A stretch of DNA of 64,000 bases, from assembly GCA_965277025.1 (NCBI GenBank), contig OZ255706.1:1984001-2048000 (forward strand), read 5' to 3'. Positions within the stretch are counted from its first letter, which is position 1, and every line of letters begins with the position of its first letter. This document shows, one piece after another, positions 1 through 8,812 of the stretch. The notes beneath the pieces are model-generated. The model was not told where the DNA came from. It did no database searches and saw only the letters and a program-made list of their open reading frames with translations. The stretch is from Methylomarinum sp965277025 (GTDB taxonomy: Bacteria; Pseudomonadota; Gammaproteobacteria; Methylococcales; Methylomonadaceae). Both the position numbers and the translations under genes were made by a program.

Positions 1-322
1 CCGTCATCGGCCTGCTGCGTCGCCTGATCCGTCAGCCGCGGCAATCCATCGCCAGCATGATCCGCCATTTTGCGGCCCATCCTGCGCAGGCGCTCGCTGT
101 CTTCCTGCGCTGACACGGCCGGCCCAGGTCGTCATCGGGGCCGACGGTGATCGGCCAGGCCCCGGTATGGCCAATGACCATGGCAAACCGCCATTCGGCG
201 GCTTTTTGCAGCCCAATCGACCGAATATCCCGCTTCAAGCCGGGAAACCTCACTACGCCAAGGCCTTGGATCAGGCTGGTTAAGGTGTGGCCGGGGGAGA
301 GGCGATTTAGATGACGTCGTCC
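1..322. other. GC-rich fragment of unknown origin at the left edge
   Basis: This stretch is visibly richer in G and C than the rest of the window. One long reading frame runs on the minus strand from about 310 down to 32 and a second overlaps it, but I recognise neither product. It abuts the tail of an ABC exporter gene at about 320 with no intact gene start between them, so it looks like a foreign or rearranged piece. Origin (phage, plasmid, old mobile element) is undetermined. Confidence 0.4.
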
Positions 323-486
323 TGCGTTTTTATTATTGCTCATCGGTTGAGTGCCGTTCGTCACTGTCATCGGATTTTAGTGATTGAGAGAGGGCAAATT
401 GTTGAACAAGGCAGCCATTCACAACTTGTGCGGCAGCAAGGCCATTACGCCCGGTTACATGCGCTTCAAGTGGGAGGGACAGGATG
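323..486 (+). pseudogene. 3' remnant of a type I secretion ABC transporter (HlyB/PrtD-like ATPase)
   Basis: Reading the frame that ends at the TGA 484-486 gives the C-terminal end of an ABC exporter ATPase. It has the H-loop region IIAHRLSAVR, then ILVIERGQIVEQGSHSQL, then a short tail. This is the conserved end of the nucleotide-binding domain in HlyB-type export ATPases. The frame meets a stop at 308-310 and the sequence before about 323 no longer resembles the family, so the rest of the gene is missing. Its stop overlaps the start of the HlyD-like gene (ATGA), the usual arrangement of a type I secretion operon. Family assignment is firm; substrate unknown. Confidence 0.75.
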
Positions 487-1754
487 AAGCCTAATCTGGA
501 GTATCAGTTTCTGCCCGCTGTTCTGGAAATTCAGGAAACACCGCCCTCGCCACTGGGTCGAACAATTATCTGGATAATCGTAATCTTTTTCGTCAGCGCT
601 CTGATCTGGGCCTGCCTCGGGCGTATCGACATTGTGGCGGTGGCCTCTGGCAAAATCATTCCCAATGGCCATGTCAAAGTCATTCAGCCGCTGGAAATGG
701 GTACTGTTAAGGCTATTTATGTCAGAGACGGTCAGTTCGTTAAAAAAGGAGATCGGCTGATTGATCTGGACGCCAGCGCTGTCAATGCAGAAATTGCCCA
801 ATTAATCTCTGAAAAAGCCTTTGCTGTGCAACAAATCAAGCGCTTGCAATGGTTAGCCGGGCAGCAGTATTCCGATGGCAAAATTCCGAGCGACTGGGAT
901 GACCCGGTGTTACGTAGCCAATGGCGAGAATATCAGGATCGTCTGAAAACATTAAAGTCCGAAAAAAACAAATACCAGGCTGAATATCTGGCAAGCAAAC
1001 AACAAACAGAAAAACTGGCCGCCATTCTCCCTATTATTACCCAACGAAGCGCTAACGAACAAAAAATGGTCGATAAACACCTGTTTCCAAAACAGCAACG
1101 CCTGACTGTGCTTTACGATCTCAAAACTCAGCAAAACCGGGTTCAGCAACTTAAAGAAACGCGGCTGAAATAGCGGCCAAAATCAGCCATACCCGTAATG
1201 ACTTTGCAAAAACCAATCTGGAAAAGCGGGAAGAGGCTGAACATAAAATAGTGAAAATCGAGCAGGAACTGATTAAAGCGCGTGCCCGATTAAACGCGCA
1301 CCACTTGATAGCGCCGATAAATGGTATTGTGCAACAGTTGTCTGTTCATACAATCGGCGGTGTTGTTACCCCCGCCCGGGAATTGATGGTGATCGTTCCT
1401 GATAGCGCCAAGCTGGAAGTTGAAGCCTATGTTGAAAACAAGGATATAGGCTTTGTCAGGGAAGGCCAAACAGTCGCGATTAAACTCGATGCTTTTCCTT
1501 TCACCAAATATGGCGCGCTGGAGGGTGAAATTATCGATCTTTCGGAAGACGCCATCAGCGATGAAGATAAGGGGCTGATCTACAAGGCCCGAGTCAGCAT
1601 CAAACAAAGCTTTATTCCGGTTGATGGTAAAAGAGTCAAACTGGGGCCCGGGATGGCGGTCAGTTGTGAAATCAAGACCGGACAACGCCGGGTGATTGAG
1701 TTTTTTCTGGCGCCATTGTTAAAATTCAAAAGCGAGTCTGTTCGTGAGCGCTGA
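484..1754 (+). pseudogene. HlyD-family type I secretion membrane-fusion protein, frameshifted
   Basis: Periplasmic adaptor that would link an inner-membrane ABC exporter to an outer-membrane channel. The first part (484-1173) has a transmembrane segment at residues ~27-45 and the lipoyl-like hairpin half with VASGKIIP and KVIQPLEMGTVKAIYV. The second part, read one frame over from about 1164, has APINGIVQQL and the C-terminal beta-barrel ending in GMAVSCEIKTGQ. The two join after residue ~226 if one base is restored near 1160; the combined length of ~423 aa is normal for HlyD. The start overlaps the stop of the ABC exporter remnant. With both partners damaged the system is probably dead, unless the frameshift is a sequencing error. 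Confidence 0.8.
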
Positions 1755-1773
1755 TGGCAGGGCGGTAGCAAAT

Positions 1774-2016
1774 TTACGATTCGCTTATCAGCATTTGATA
1801 GAGCTCATCCTTTAAAGCGAGGCGCTCTTTTTTACGTTTTTCAAGGTATTCATCGGTTGGCGTTTCCTGGCCTTGTTCAATGCGAATGATTTCTTTGTCG
1901 ATTTCGTGGTATTTATCAAAAAGCCGGGCGAAGTGACGGTTTTCGGTTTTCAATTGATGGATTCTGTCACTCAGTTCTGGAAACTCATGGTGTAAATCGT
2001 GGTGTTCACCTAACAT
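1774..2016 (-). CDS. YdcH family protein (DUF465)
   Basis: An 80-residue, highly charged, helical protein with the typical YdcH pattern: an N-terminal HHxxxxEFPE stretch, FARLFDKYHEIDKEI in the middle and a C-terminal LKDELYQML. It is predicted to form a helical hairpin or coiled coil in the cytoplasm. The family is widespread in proteobacteria but its function is unknown. It stands alone, convergent with the hlyD remnant, and is followed upstream by two other minus-strand genes. Confidence 0.85.
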   Translation of the reverse strand: MLGEHHDLHHEFPELSDRIHQLKTENRHFARLFDKYHEIDKEIIRIEQGQETPTDEYLEKRKKERLALKDELYQMLISES

Positions 2017-2098
2017 AATATTTTTCCGGTTTTGCGTTGATCTGAATCCGCATACAAATGTCGGATTCAGAATAAGATATGAATAATCAGTGCTGAAA

Positions 2099-2470
2099 TT
2101 ATTTTACAAAGCACATTCTTTCGGCGTAGGCTTCTGCTTCCTGTAATCGCTTCTTCAAGGATCTGGATTGTTTAGGGTCGCGGAAAGCCGCGCCATTCTC
2201 ACCAGGTGTTTTGCGCATGTAGCCAAAGGTTGTTGCGGCTTCATATTCTTTGAAGGTCAGTTTTTCCGCAATTTTGTCGATTTTGCAGCCACAGGCGTAT
2301 TGGTTAATAAATGTCAGGCCGCCATGTTTGGCGACGCATTGCAGTACATATTCAACTCGGTCACGAGTTGGGTATTGATCGATGTAGGTAACGGGGGTTT
2401 CTGTGTCAGTGCTGGCGCAGCCACTTAATAGCAACAAAAAAATCAGGCTAAAAAAGGTTTTTTTACTCAT
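2099..2470 (-). CDS. small lipoprotein of unknown function
   Basis: A 123-residue protein with a lipoprotein signal: KK, a hydrophobic run FFSLIFLLLL and the lipobox LSGC near residue 18. The mature part has four further cysteines (VLQC, ACGC, MCFV), which could form two disulfides in the periplasm. I do not recognise a named domain. It is followed upstream, on the same strand, by another predicted lipoprotein, separated by about 70 bases, so the two may be co-transcribed. Location in the cell envelope is well supported; the role is not known. Confidence 0.7.
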   Translation of the reverse strand: MSKKTFFSLIFLLLLSGCASTDTETPVTYIDQYPTRDRVEYVLQCVAKHGGLTFINQYACGCKIDKIAEKLTFKEYEAATTFGYMRKTPGENGAAFRDPKQSRSLKKRLQEAEAYAERMCFVK

Positions 2471-2540
2471 AGATGCTTGATTGAAAATTTAAAGGTTTTT
2501 TACTATCTGAATATTGTAACGGATTCAAAGCCATATTGAA

Positions 2541-3002
2541 TTATTCTTCCGCAGCAAAATCGACAATGGCTTTCAGTTGTTGGTTCATTTTCTGGTTAAA
2601 TTGATTTAATTTAGAATTATCGGTGTCTTCCGGTAATAAATGGATTTTGATCAATGTTTGCTCATTGAATTGGTAAACCACGACATTACAAGGCATGTAG
2701 CTGACCGCATGGGGTGATATTTCCAGTAAAGTTCTTGCATGTGTCAGGTTGCAGAATTGAATGGTATCAAATTCCGGGAAATCTTTGGCGCCTCGATCAC
2801 GGATGACTTTACCCACTCGGCTGTGTCCGGTTATTCTGAAATTGTGTTCACTAATGGCCACTTCAAGTTCTGCCAATACGTCATCATAAGGTTTATTGGT
2901 ACTGACTTGGTAAAAAACAACGGTTTCTGTTGTTAAGGAGGGCGGGCTGTTTGCACAGCTTGCATTTATCAATAAGACTGCGACAATAATTAAATATTTC
3001 AT
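2541..3002 (-). CDS. DUF302 domain lipoprotein
   Basis: I place the start at 3002 (MKYLIIVAVL), because this gives a clean lipoprotein signal ending INASC; a longer frame to 3032 lacks that logic and would run into mobA. The mature part (VVFYQVSTNKPYDDVLAELEVAI, then FCNLTHARTLLEISP and PCNVVVYQ) is the DUF302 pattern, a small alpha/beta fold seen alone or with thiol-related proteins. Function is not established. It is divergent from mobA, with only 18 bases between the two starts, so a promoter for one must lie inside the other. Confidence 0.75.
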   Translation of the reverse strand: MKYLIIVAVLLINASCANSPPSLTTETVVFYQVSTNKPYDDVLAELEVAISEHNFRITGHSRVGKVIRDRGAKDFPEFDTIQFCNLTHARTLLEISPHAVSYMPCNVVVYQFNEQTLIKIHLLPEDTDNSKLNQFNQKMNQQLKAIVDFAAEE

Positions 3003-3020
3003 GGTTTCCAGAATATCAAA

Positions 3021-3620
3021 ATGGATCAACAAAACAAAGTGGCCGGCGTTATTTTAGCGGGTGGGCTCGCCCGGCGCATGCAGCAACAAGACAAGGGCTT
3101 GATAGAGCTGGCTGGGAGGCCGATGGTCAGTTATGCAATCGATGCGATGAAGCCTGTCGTGAACCGTTTATTTATAAATGCCAATCGTAATCGAACCGAT
3201 TATAAGCAATGGGGATATGATGTTATCAGCGATCAGTCGTCTAGCTTTGATGGCCCACTAGCCGGCATGTTGGCGGCGATGAATGTTGCCGATGCCAAGT
3301 GGTTGCTGGTCATGCCTTGTGATTCGCCGTTGATTAAAACCGAACATATCAAAAAACTGCTGAAGACAGCACTGAAAAATGACTGTGATTGTGCGATCGC
3401 ATTCGATGGTGAGCGTATTCATCCGGTTTTTTTGGCATTAAAGACCCGACTAAAGCCCAGTCTGGAAAAATATCTTGCCCAAGGTGAACGGAAAATCGAT
3501 CGTTGGCTGTTTCAACATGATTGTGTACAGGTTGATTTCAGCGATCAAGCGGAGGTTTTTCAAAATATCAATACTTTGGATGAGTTGACTCAACTGGAGG
3601 CCATGTTGAATGGCAACTAA
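3021..3620 (+). CDS. mobA: molybdenum cofactor guanylyltransferase MobA
   Basis: Transfers GMP from GTP to molybdopterin to make the MGD form of molybdenum cofactor used by formate dehydrogenases and nitrate reductases. The N-terminus has the nucleotide-binding signature GVILAGGLARRM followed by QQQDKGL, then the Rossmann-like core with PCDSPLI (metal/GTP site) at residues ~100. At 199 aa it is the usual length. The fdhD gene starts 11 bases before its stop, so the two form an operon for making active formate dehydrogenase. Confidence 0.93.
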   Translation: MDQQNKVAGVILAGGLARRMQQQDKGLIELAGRPMVSYAIDAMKPVVNRLFINANRNRTDYKQWGYDVISDQSSSFDGPLAGMLAAMNVADAKWLLVMPCDSPLIKTEHIKKLLKTALKNDCDCAIAFDGERIHPVFLALKTRLKPSLEKYLAQGERKIDRWLFQHDCVQVDFSDQAEVFQNINTLDELTQLEAMLNGN

Positions 3621-4419
3621 GCCCTTATTAAGTCAGGCAGGTCTGAATGAGTCGGTGCAGGAAACGGCCATGGATGAAAATGGACAAGTCAGGCAGGTAC
3701 ATTTGGTTGCTGAGCGGCCGCTCACCATTTATGTCGATAAACAGGAAATCGTAACTTTGATGACGATGGGCGCCGAACCTGAGTTATTGACCTTGGGGTA
3801 TTTGAAAAATCAGGGGTTTTTTGATGACATTTCTCAAATCAGGCAAGTGCAGGTTGATTGGGAAACTGATGCTGTGGCTGTAGTAACCAAGAAACAGACC
3901 AGTGATTTTTCAAGACAAATGGAGCAACGCACAGTGACGACTGGCTGTGGTCAGGGAACGGTGTATGGTCGGTTGATGGATAAACTGAACAATATTCGTG
4001 TGCCTCAAGTAACATTGAAACAAAGTGATATTTATGCGCTACTGAATGCATTGAAACATCATAATGAGGTGTATAAAAAAGCCGGCGCCGTTCATGGCTG
4101 TGCTTTGTGTGATCATCAAACCATAGAATTTTTTGTTGAAGATGTCGGTCGGCATAATGCGGTGGATGTCATTGCCGGGCATATGTGGTTGAATGATATT
4201 GATGGAGCCAGGAAGATTTTTTATACCACGGGCAGATTGACTTCGGAAATGGTGATTAAAATTGCGCAAATGGGTATTGCCGTACTGTTATCCCGCTCTG
4301 GGGCAACCCAAATGGGATTACAAATGGCCAGGCAAGCCGGGGTTATGTTAGTCTCTAGAGCGAAGGGGCGACATTTTATGGTATTAACCGGACAGGATCG
4401 CTTGATTTATGACGCTTAA
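3610..4419 (+). CDS. fdhD: formate dehydrogenase accessory sulfurtransferase FdhD
   Basis: FdhD passes sulfur from a cysteine desulfurase to the molybdenum cofactor before it enters formate dehydrogenase. Family signs are MTMGAEPELLTLGYLKNQG near residue 55, TTGCGQGTV near 116, GAVHGCALCD near 155 and VEDVGRHNAVDVI near 170. The loop has a single cysteine (GCGQG) instead of the CxxC seen in the E. coli protein, a variant found in part of the family. It overlaps mobA, which makes joint expression likely. No formate dehydrogenase subunit gene lies in this window. Confidence 0.93.
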   Translation: MATKPLLSQAGLNESVQETAMDENGQVRQVHLVAERPLTIYVDKQEIVTLMTMGAEPELLTLGYLKNQGFFDDISQIRQVQVDWETDAVAVVTKKQTSDFSRQMEQRTVTTGCGQGTVYGRLMDKLNNIRVPQVTLKQSDIYALLNALKHHNEVYKKAGAVHGCALCDHQTIEFFVEDVGRHNAVDVIAGHMWLNDIDGARKIFYTTGRLTSEMVIKIAQMGIAVLLSRSGATQMGLQMARQAGVMLVSRAKGRHFMVLTGQDRLIYDA

Positions 4420-4516
4420 AAAGCAAAATTCTCGGCTATTCTTAAAAGAATACTTGAATCCCGGCAGATTCGGTATTGTAATAAGCTTAATCCGTTTTGA
4501 ATTAATGAGGATAGTC

Positions 4517-4987
4517 ATGAAGAAAGAAAAATTAACATCAACGCTGGCCATCATTTTATTGACAAGTTTTTATTCTAATGTGGTTTGGGCAGCTGAGGAT
4601 ACTGGATTTTCTGTTTCCATCTGGCCATTTGTTTTGCTGGGCATTGTCTTGCTGGTGTTCAGAAAAAAGATTATTGCCGAAGCTACGGTTTCAGCAGCTG
4701 AATCTGATGCGGATAGTCACAAAACAGAAAAAGTCGTGGAAAGCGAAGCCGAAAGCCAATCTGAAGCAACGGTTGCTGTATCGACGCCGGCAACGCCCGT
4801 AGCTGATGACATTACTGATTTGACGCAACATGTCGAACAATGTCAGGGAACAACGGCTAAAGGGACACGATGCAGCCGCACCGCCAATTTAGAACCCATT
4901 GTTGTAAAAGTTGAAAACAAACAGTATCGGTTTTTAACCTGTAAACAACATAATAACGAAGGATTTATTCCTTTTCATTTTAGATAG
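4517..4987 (+). CDS. small membrane protein with C-terminal cysteine motif, unknown
   Basis: The ATG at 4517 is chosen over upstream starts because GAGG lies at 4507-4510. The 156-residue product has a signal-like N-terminus (STLAIILLTSFYSNVVWA), a second hydrophobic segment (WPFVLLGIVLLVF), an acidic Ser/Glu-rich linker, and a small C-terminal domain with CQGTTAKGTRCSR and LTCKQH. This Cx7C...C pattern resembles the short metal-binding-like DUF5763 type, but I assign that only tentatively. It sits just upstream of the coiled-coil gene at 5005, 17 bases away, so an operon is likely. Confidence 0.6.
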   Translation: MKKEKLTSTLAIILLTSFYSNVVWAAEDTGFSVSIWPFVLLGIVLLVFRKKIIAEATVSAAESDADSHKTEKVVESEAESQSEATVAVSTPATPVADDITDLTQHVEQCQGTTAKGTRCSRTANLEPIVVKVENKQYRFLTCKQHNNEGFIPFHFR

Positions 4988-5004
4988 AAACCAGGGAGAG
5001 TAAG

Positions 5005-5277
5005 ATGGATTTAAAAAAAGAGTTTGAAGAAATCGCCGAGAAACTGAAACAAGAGCGTGATGAATTACAAGTCCAGTTGCATTTGGCTTCCATGGAATTA
5101 AAAGAAGAATGGGAGGAAGCTGAGAAAAAATGGCAGAATTTTTCGGGTGTGATCGAGGAAGTGGCCGATGACACCAAAGAAACAGCCGAAGAGGTTATCG
5201 AAACAGCCAAGGTTATTGGTGATGAGTTGAAATCTGCTTATCAACGGATCGCTGAGCGTTTAAAGAAAGAATCCTGA
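5005..5277 (+). CDS. acidic coiled-coil protein, unknown function
   Basis: A 90-residue protein made almost wholly of charged heptads rich in Glu and Lys, with no signal peptide, cysteine or membrane segment. It should form one long helix or coiled coil in the cytoplasm. Start ATG 5005 has GGGAG 9-13 bases upstream. Such short acidic helical proteins are often scaffolds or stress-related, but nothing in the sequence names a role. It follows the cysteine-motif membrane protein and precedes an intergenic region with a strong hairpin. Confidence 0.6.
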   Translation: MDLKKEFEEIAEKLKQERDELQVQLHLASMELKEEWEEAEKKWQNFSGVIEEVADDTKETAEEVIETAKVIGDELKSAYQRIAERLKKES

Positions 5278-5336
5278 GTGCTGAAGCGCTGGCCTGAAGG
5301 CTGGCGCATTGACGTCACTGATTCAAACGCAAAAAA

Positions 5337-5400
5337 GCCGGTAATATCTGCTTTGGATGCAAATCCTCAGCAATTACCGGCAGCTACTATCTCCGTTTTT
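5337..5400 (+). other. long stem-loop upstream of cysK
   Basis: GCCGGTAAT at 5337-5345 pairs perfectly with ATTACCGGC at 5373-5381. Inside the loop TGCT and GGAT pair with AGCA and ATCC, giving a second stacked stem. A run of five T lies only at 5396-5400, fifteen bases away, so it is not a textbook terminator. It could end the upstream transcript or be a structured leader of cysK (start 5449). Confidence 0.45.
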
Positions 5401-5448
5401 ATTGACTAATAATTCAATAGTAAAGTTCCCCTTATTAGGTTGGGTCTA

Positions 5449-6357
5449 ATGCGAAATTATAATGATATAACCAACTTGATCGGTAATACCGCTCTGGTTA
5501 AGTTACACAAGTTGGCCCCTGATAATGCAGCCGATGTTTTTGTCAAACTGGAATCGCGCAACCCTGGTGGTTCTGTCAAAGACAGGATTGGTCTTGCGAT
5601 GATTCTGGCGGCGGAAAAATCCGGTCAATTGACATCTGGTGGGGTAATTGTAGAACCTACCTCAGGAAATACCGGCATAGCCTTGGCGATGATTGCTGCG
5701 CAACGGGGTTATCGCTGTATTTTGACGATGCCGGAAACCATGTCGGTGGAAAGGCGGCAGTTACTGGCGTTGTTTGGCGCTGAAGTCGTTTTGACGCCAG
5801 GACCTGAAGGCATGAAAGGTGCATTGGCTAAAGCACAACAGATTGTTGAACAAACCAGCGGCGCATTTATGCCGCAGCAATTTAAAAACCCGGCAAATCC
5901 AGAGATACATAGACAAACCACAGCCCAGGAAGTGTGGTCAGGCACCGATGGAAATATTGATGCCTTCGTTTGTGGCGTTGGCACGGGAGGCACTATTTCC
6001 GGTGTGGCCGATGTGATAAAAAAACGTAAAGCCGGTGTCGAGATTGTTGCGGTAGAGCCGGAGGAATCCCCGGTTATTTCCGGTGGACAGCACAGTCCGC
6101 ATAAAATTCAAGGGATAGGCGCCGGTTTTATTCCGGATAATCTGGATGTGGATTTACTTGACAGTATCGAGCTGGTACATACCGATCAGGCGTTTGCAAT
6201 GCGTAAACGCTTGTTTGAAGAAGAAGGTATCATGGCGGGTATTTCATCGGGAGCCAGTGTTTGCGCAGCAATTCGGGTAGCGGAACGCTTGGGGCCTGGC
6301 AAAACCGTTGTCACCGTGATTCATGATACTGGCGAGCGTTATTTGAGTATGGGGTAA
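5449..6357 (+). CDS. cysK: cysteine synthase A (O-acetylserine sulfhydrylase)
   Basis: Makes L-cysteine from O-acetylserine and sulfide using pyridoxal phosphate. The PLP lysine is K44 in GGSVKDRIG, the phosphate loop is PTSGNTGIAL, and GVGTGGTISGV and PHKIQGIGAGFIP follow. The words LESRNP, LTMPETMSVERR and ERYLSMG match CysK rather than CysM. At 302 residues it lacks the ~20-residue tail of the E. coli enzyme. I use ATG 5449 rather than the in-frame TTG 5440, since family members begin close to here. It is a single gene behind a structured leader. Confidence 0.92.
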   Translation: MRNYNDITNLIGNTALVKLHKLAPDNAADVFVKLESRNPGGSVKDRIGLAMILAAEKSGQLTSGGVIVEPTSGNTGIALAMIAAQRGYRCILTMPETMSVERRQLLALFGAEVVLTPGPEGMKGALAKAQQIVEQTSGAFMPQQFKNPANPEIHRQTTAQEVWSGTDGNIDAFVCGVGTGGTISGVADVIKKRKAGVEIVAVEPEESPVISGGQHSPHKIQGIGAGFIPDNLDVDLLDSIELVHTDQAFAMRKRLFEEEGIMAGISSGASVCAAIRVAERLGPGKTVVTVIHDTGERYLSMG

Positions 6358-6509
6358 TTGCTGCACTGGCCAGAAAGGCAAAAGTTGCGCATTATTTTGG
6401 CGTAAAAAAACTGATCATTTGTTGTAAGTATCGGAATTAAAAAGGCTGCCGTTTTCTTGACAGGGGATGGTGGTTTTTTTTTGCCTGGAAATTTTGAATG
6501 CCGAAAAAA

Positions 6510-6557
6510 ATACTATATATTGTGTCTATAGAAACAAGCAAACACAACATGTAGTTT
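6510..6557 (+). promoter_or_regulatory. pair of NrdR boxes upstream of the ribonucleotide reductase
   Basis: Two 16-base sites lie at 6510-6525 (ATACTATATATTGTGT) and 6542-6557 (ACACAACATGTAGTTT), 32 bases apart start to start. NrdR boxes follow the form ACACTATATATTGTGT and come in pairs about three helical turns apart in front of ribonucleotide reductase genes, where the NrdR-nucleotide complex represses them. Position, shape and spacing all fit. The second site is the weaker match. nrdR itself is not in this window. Confidence 0.75.
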
Positions 6558-6629
6558 GTGGCCGCAATAATTACCGGTTGCGGTAACACCTTGTATTTTC
6601 TTGAAAAACGCATAGATTAAGGATAGCAA

Positions 6630-8780
6630 ATGACAGCAAAGCTTCATGTCGTACCCAGTTCCGTTACCGGAATTCCATTGCAAAGCGCTTCATTGGATAT
6701 TTGGGATTCAAAATACCGCTTGAAAACCAAAGATGGCCAGGCAGTCGATAAAACCATCGATGATACCTATAAACGGGTCGCCCGGGCATTGGCCGATGTG
6801 GAAAAAAACAAGGAGGTGCGGGAAAAGTATTACAAAGAATTTTTGTGGGCACTGAGGCAAGGCGTTATCCCCGCCGGTCGCATTGTGTCCAATGCTGGCG
6901 CACAGGAACACAAGCCAGCGACATCGACGATTAATTGCACGGTTTCCGGCTCCATCCAGGATTCAATGGATGATATTCTGGGTAAGGTGCATGAGGCAGG
7001 GTTGACCTTGAAAGCAGGTTGCGGCATAGGTTATGAATTTTCCACCTTGAGGCCAAAAGACGCTTATGTCTCAGGTGCTGGGGCCTATACGTCAGGGCCG
7101 CTGTCGTTCATGGATATTTATGACAAAATGTGTTTTACCGTTTCTTCAGCCGGTGGCCGTCGTGGCGCTCAGATGGCGACCTTCGATGTCGCCCATCCAG
7201 ATGTGGTGGAATTCATTCGCGCCAAACGGGAAGATGGCCGTTTACGGCAATTTAATTTGTCTTTATTGATTACCCGCGAATTTGTCGAAGCGGTTAAAAA
7301 CGACCAGGACTGGCCGCTGTCTTTTTCGGTCACTGAAAAAGAGGTGGCATTGGACCGCCTCGATTTGAATAATTCAGAGCAAATCGTCTGGCGGGATCTG
7401 CCGAACAAAGCGGGTTATGTCGTCAACGATGATGGCCTGGTTGCCTGCCGTATCACCAAAACATTGCCGGCGCGACGCTTGTGGGACATTATCATGTCGT
7501 CCACTTATGATTATGCAGAACCGGGTTTCATCTTGATCGACAAGGTCAATGAAATGAACAATAACTGGTTTTGCGAAAATATCCGTGCTACCAACCCTTG
7601 TGGCGAGCAGCCTTTGCCACCCTATGGAAGTTGTCTGCTGGGGTCGATCAATCTGACCCGCTTTGTAGACAAGCCTTTTACTGAAAATGCCGGTTTCGAT
7701 TGGGATGGTTTTCGTAAAGCGGTGCGTGTTTTCACTCGCATGCTGGATAATGTGGTGGAAATCAATGGTTTGCCATTGGAACAACAACGGCATGAAATCA
7801 TGCATAAACGGCGGCACGGCATGGGCTATCTGGGATTAGGCTCCACCGTCACCATGTTAGGGTTGAAATATGGTGATGAGGAATCTTTACAGTTTACTGA
7901 AGAAGTGACCAAAGTGATGGCAGTGGAAGGCTGGAAGGAAGGTCTGGAACTGGCCAAAGAAAAAGGCGCTGCGCCAATTATGGAGGAACTGTTCACGGTG
8001 ACAGGCGAAATGCTGCATAAACGGCCGGAAATGAAACATGATGGTATAAAAGTGGGTGATAAACTGCCGGGTAAGGTATTGCACGCCAAATACAGCCGTT
8101 ATATGCAAAAATTGGCGGAAGTGGAGCCTGAACTGGTCGATCAACTAGCTAAAACCGGCTGCCGTTTCACTCACCACAGTTCGATTGCGCCGACCGGCAC
8201 GATTTCCTTGTCATTGGCCAATAACGCCAGTAATGGTATCGAACCGAGTTTTGCTCACCACTATTCGCGTAATGTCATACGCGAAGGCAAAAAATCCAAG
8301 GAAAAAATCGATGTTTATTCATTTGAGCTACTGGCTTATCGGGAATTGATCAATCCAGAAGCGATGCCTTACAGTGAGGATCCAGCGCATCAATTGCCGG
8401 ATTACTTCATTTCGGCCGATGATGTTAGCCCGAGACAACATGTGGATATTCAGGCGGCGGCGCAAAAATGGATAGACTCGTCCATTTCCAAAACAGCGAA
8501 TGTGCCTACCGATTATCCTTATGAAGACTTCAAGGATATTTATCAATATGCTTACGACCAGGGCTTGAAGGGCTGTACCACATTCCGCTTTAACCCGGAA
8601 GTTTTCCAGGGCGTGCTGGTGAAAGAATCCGATCTGGAAAACACCACTTATCAGTTTACGCTGGAAGATGGGCATGTCCTTGAAGTTAAAGGTAATGAAG
8701 AAATTGAATATGATGGCGAAATTCATACCGCCGCTAATTTGTTCGACGCCTTGAAAGAAGGCTATTACGGAAAATTCTGA
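6630..8780 (+). CDS. nrdJ: adenosylcobalamin-dependent (class II) ribonucleotide reductase, large subunit NrdJa
   Basis: Reduces ribonucleotides to deoxyribonucleotides with a radical started by adenosylcobalamin, so it works with or without oxygen. Visible family marks are STINCTVSGSIQDS (first active-site Cys near residue 108), GCGIGYEFSTLRP, SSAGGRRGAQMAT, the NPCGEQPLPPYGSCLLGS region with the N-C-E catalytic set around residue 323, and APTGTISLSLANNASNGIEP. At 716 aa it ends before the redox-shuttle tail, which sits on the next gene (8813), the split layout known in Pseudomonas. Paired NrdR boxes lie just upstream. Starts at ATG 6630 after AAGGA. Confidence 0.93.
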   Translation: MTAKLHVVPSSVTGIPLQSASLDIWDSKYRLKTKDGQAVDKTIDDTYKRVARALADVEKNKEVREKYYKEFLWALRQGVIPAGRIVSNAGAQEHKPATSTINCTVSGSIQDSMDDILGKVHEAGLTLKAGCGIGYEFSTLRPKDAYVSGAGAYTSGPLSFMDIYDKMCFTVSSAGGRRGAQMATFDVAHPDVVEFIRAKREDGRLRQFNLSLLITREFVEAVKNDQDWPLSFSVTEKEVALDRLDLNNSEQIVWRDLPNKAGYVVNDDGLVACRITKTLPARRLWDIIMSSTYDYAEPGFILIDKVNEMNNNWFCENIRATNPCGEQPLPPYGSCLLGSINLTRFVDKPFTENAGFDWDGFRKAVRVFTRMLDNVVEINGLPLEQQRHEIMHKRRHGMGYLGLGSTVTMLGLKYGDEESLQFTEEVTKVMAVEGWKEGLELAKEKGAAPIMEELFTVTGEMLHKRPEMKHDGIKVGDKLPGKVLHAKYSRYMQKLAEVEPELVDQLAKTGCRFTHHSSIAPTGTISLSLANNASNGIEPSFAHHYSRNVIREGKKSKEKIDVYSFELLAYRELINPEAMPYSEDPAHQLPDYFISADDVSPRQHVDIQAAAQKWIDSSISKTANVPTDYPYEDFKDIYQYAYDQGLKGCTTFRFNPEVFQGVLVKESDLENTTYQFTLEDGHVLEVKGNEEIEYDGEIHTAANLFDALKEGYYGKF

Positions 8781-8812
8781 TTATGGCCTAAGCTGAAAAA
8801 ACAGGTATCCCG

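Noticed and set aside
5281..5449. c-di-GMP or other known riboswitch before cysK
   Set aside because: GCAAA-like and GCCGG words are present but the rest of the conserved core could not be matched.
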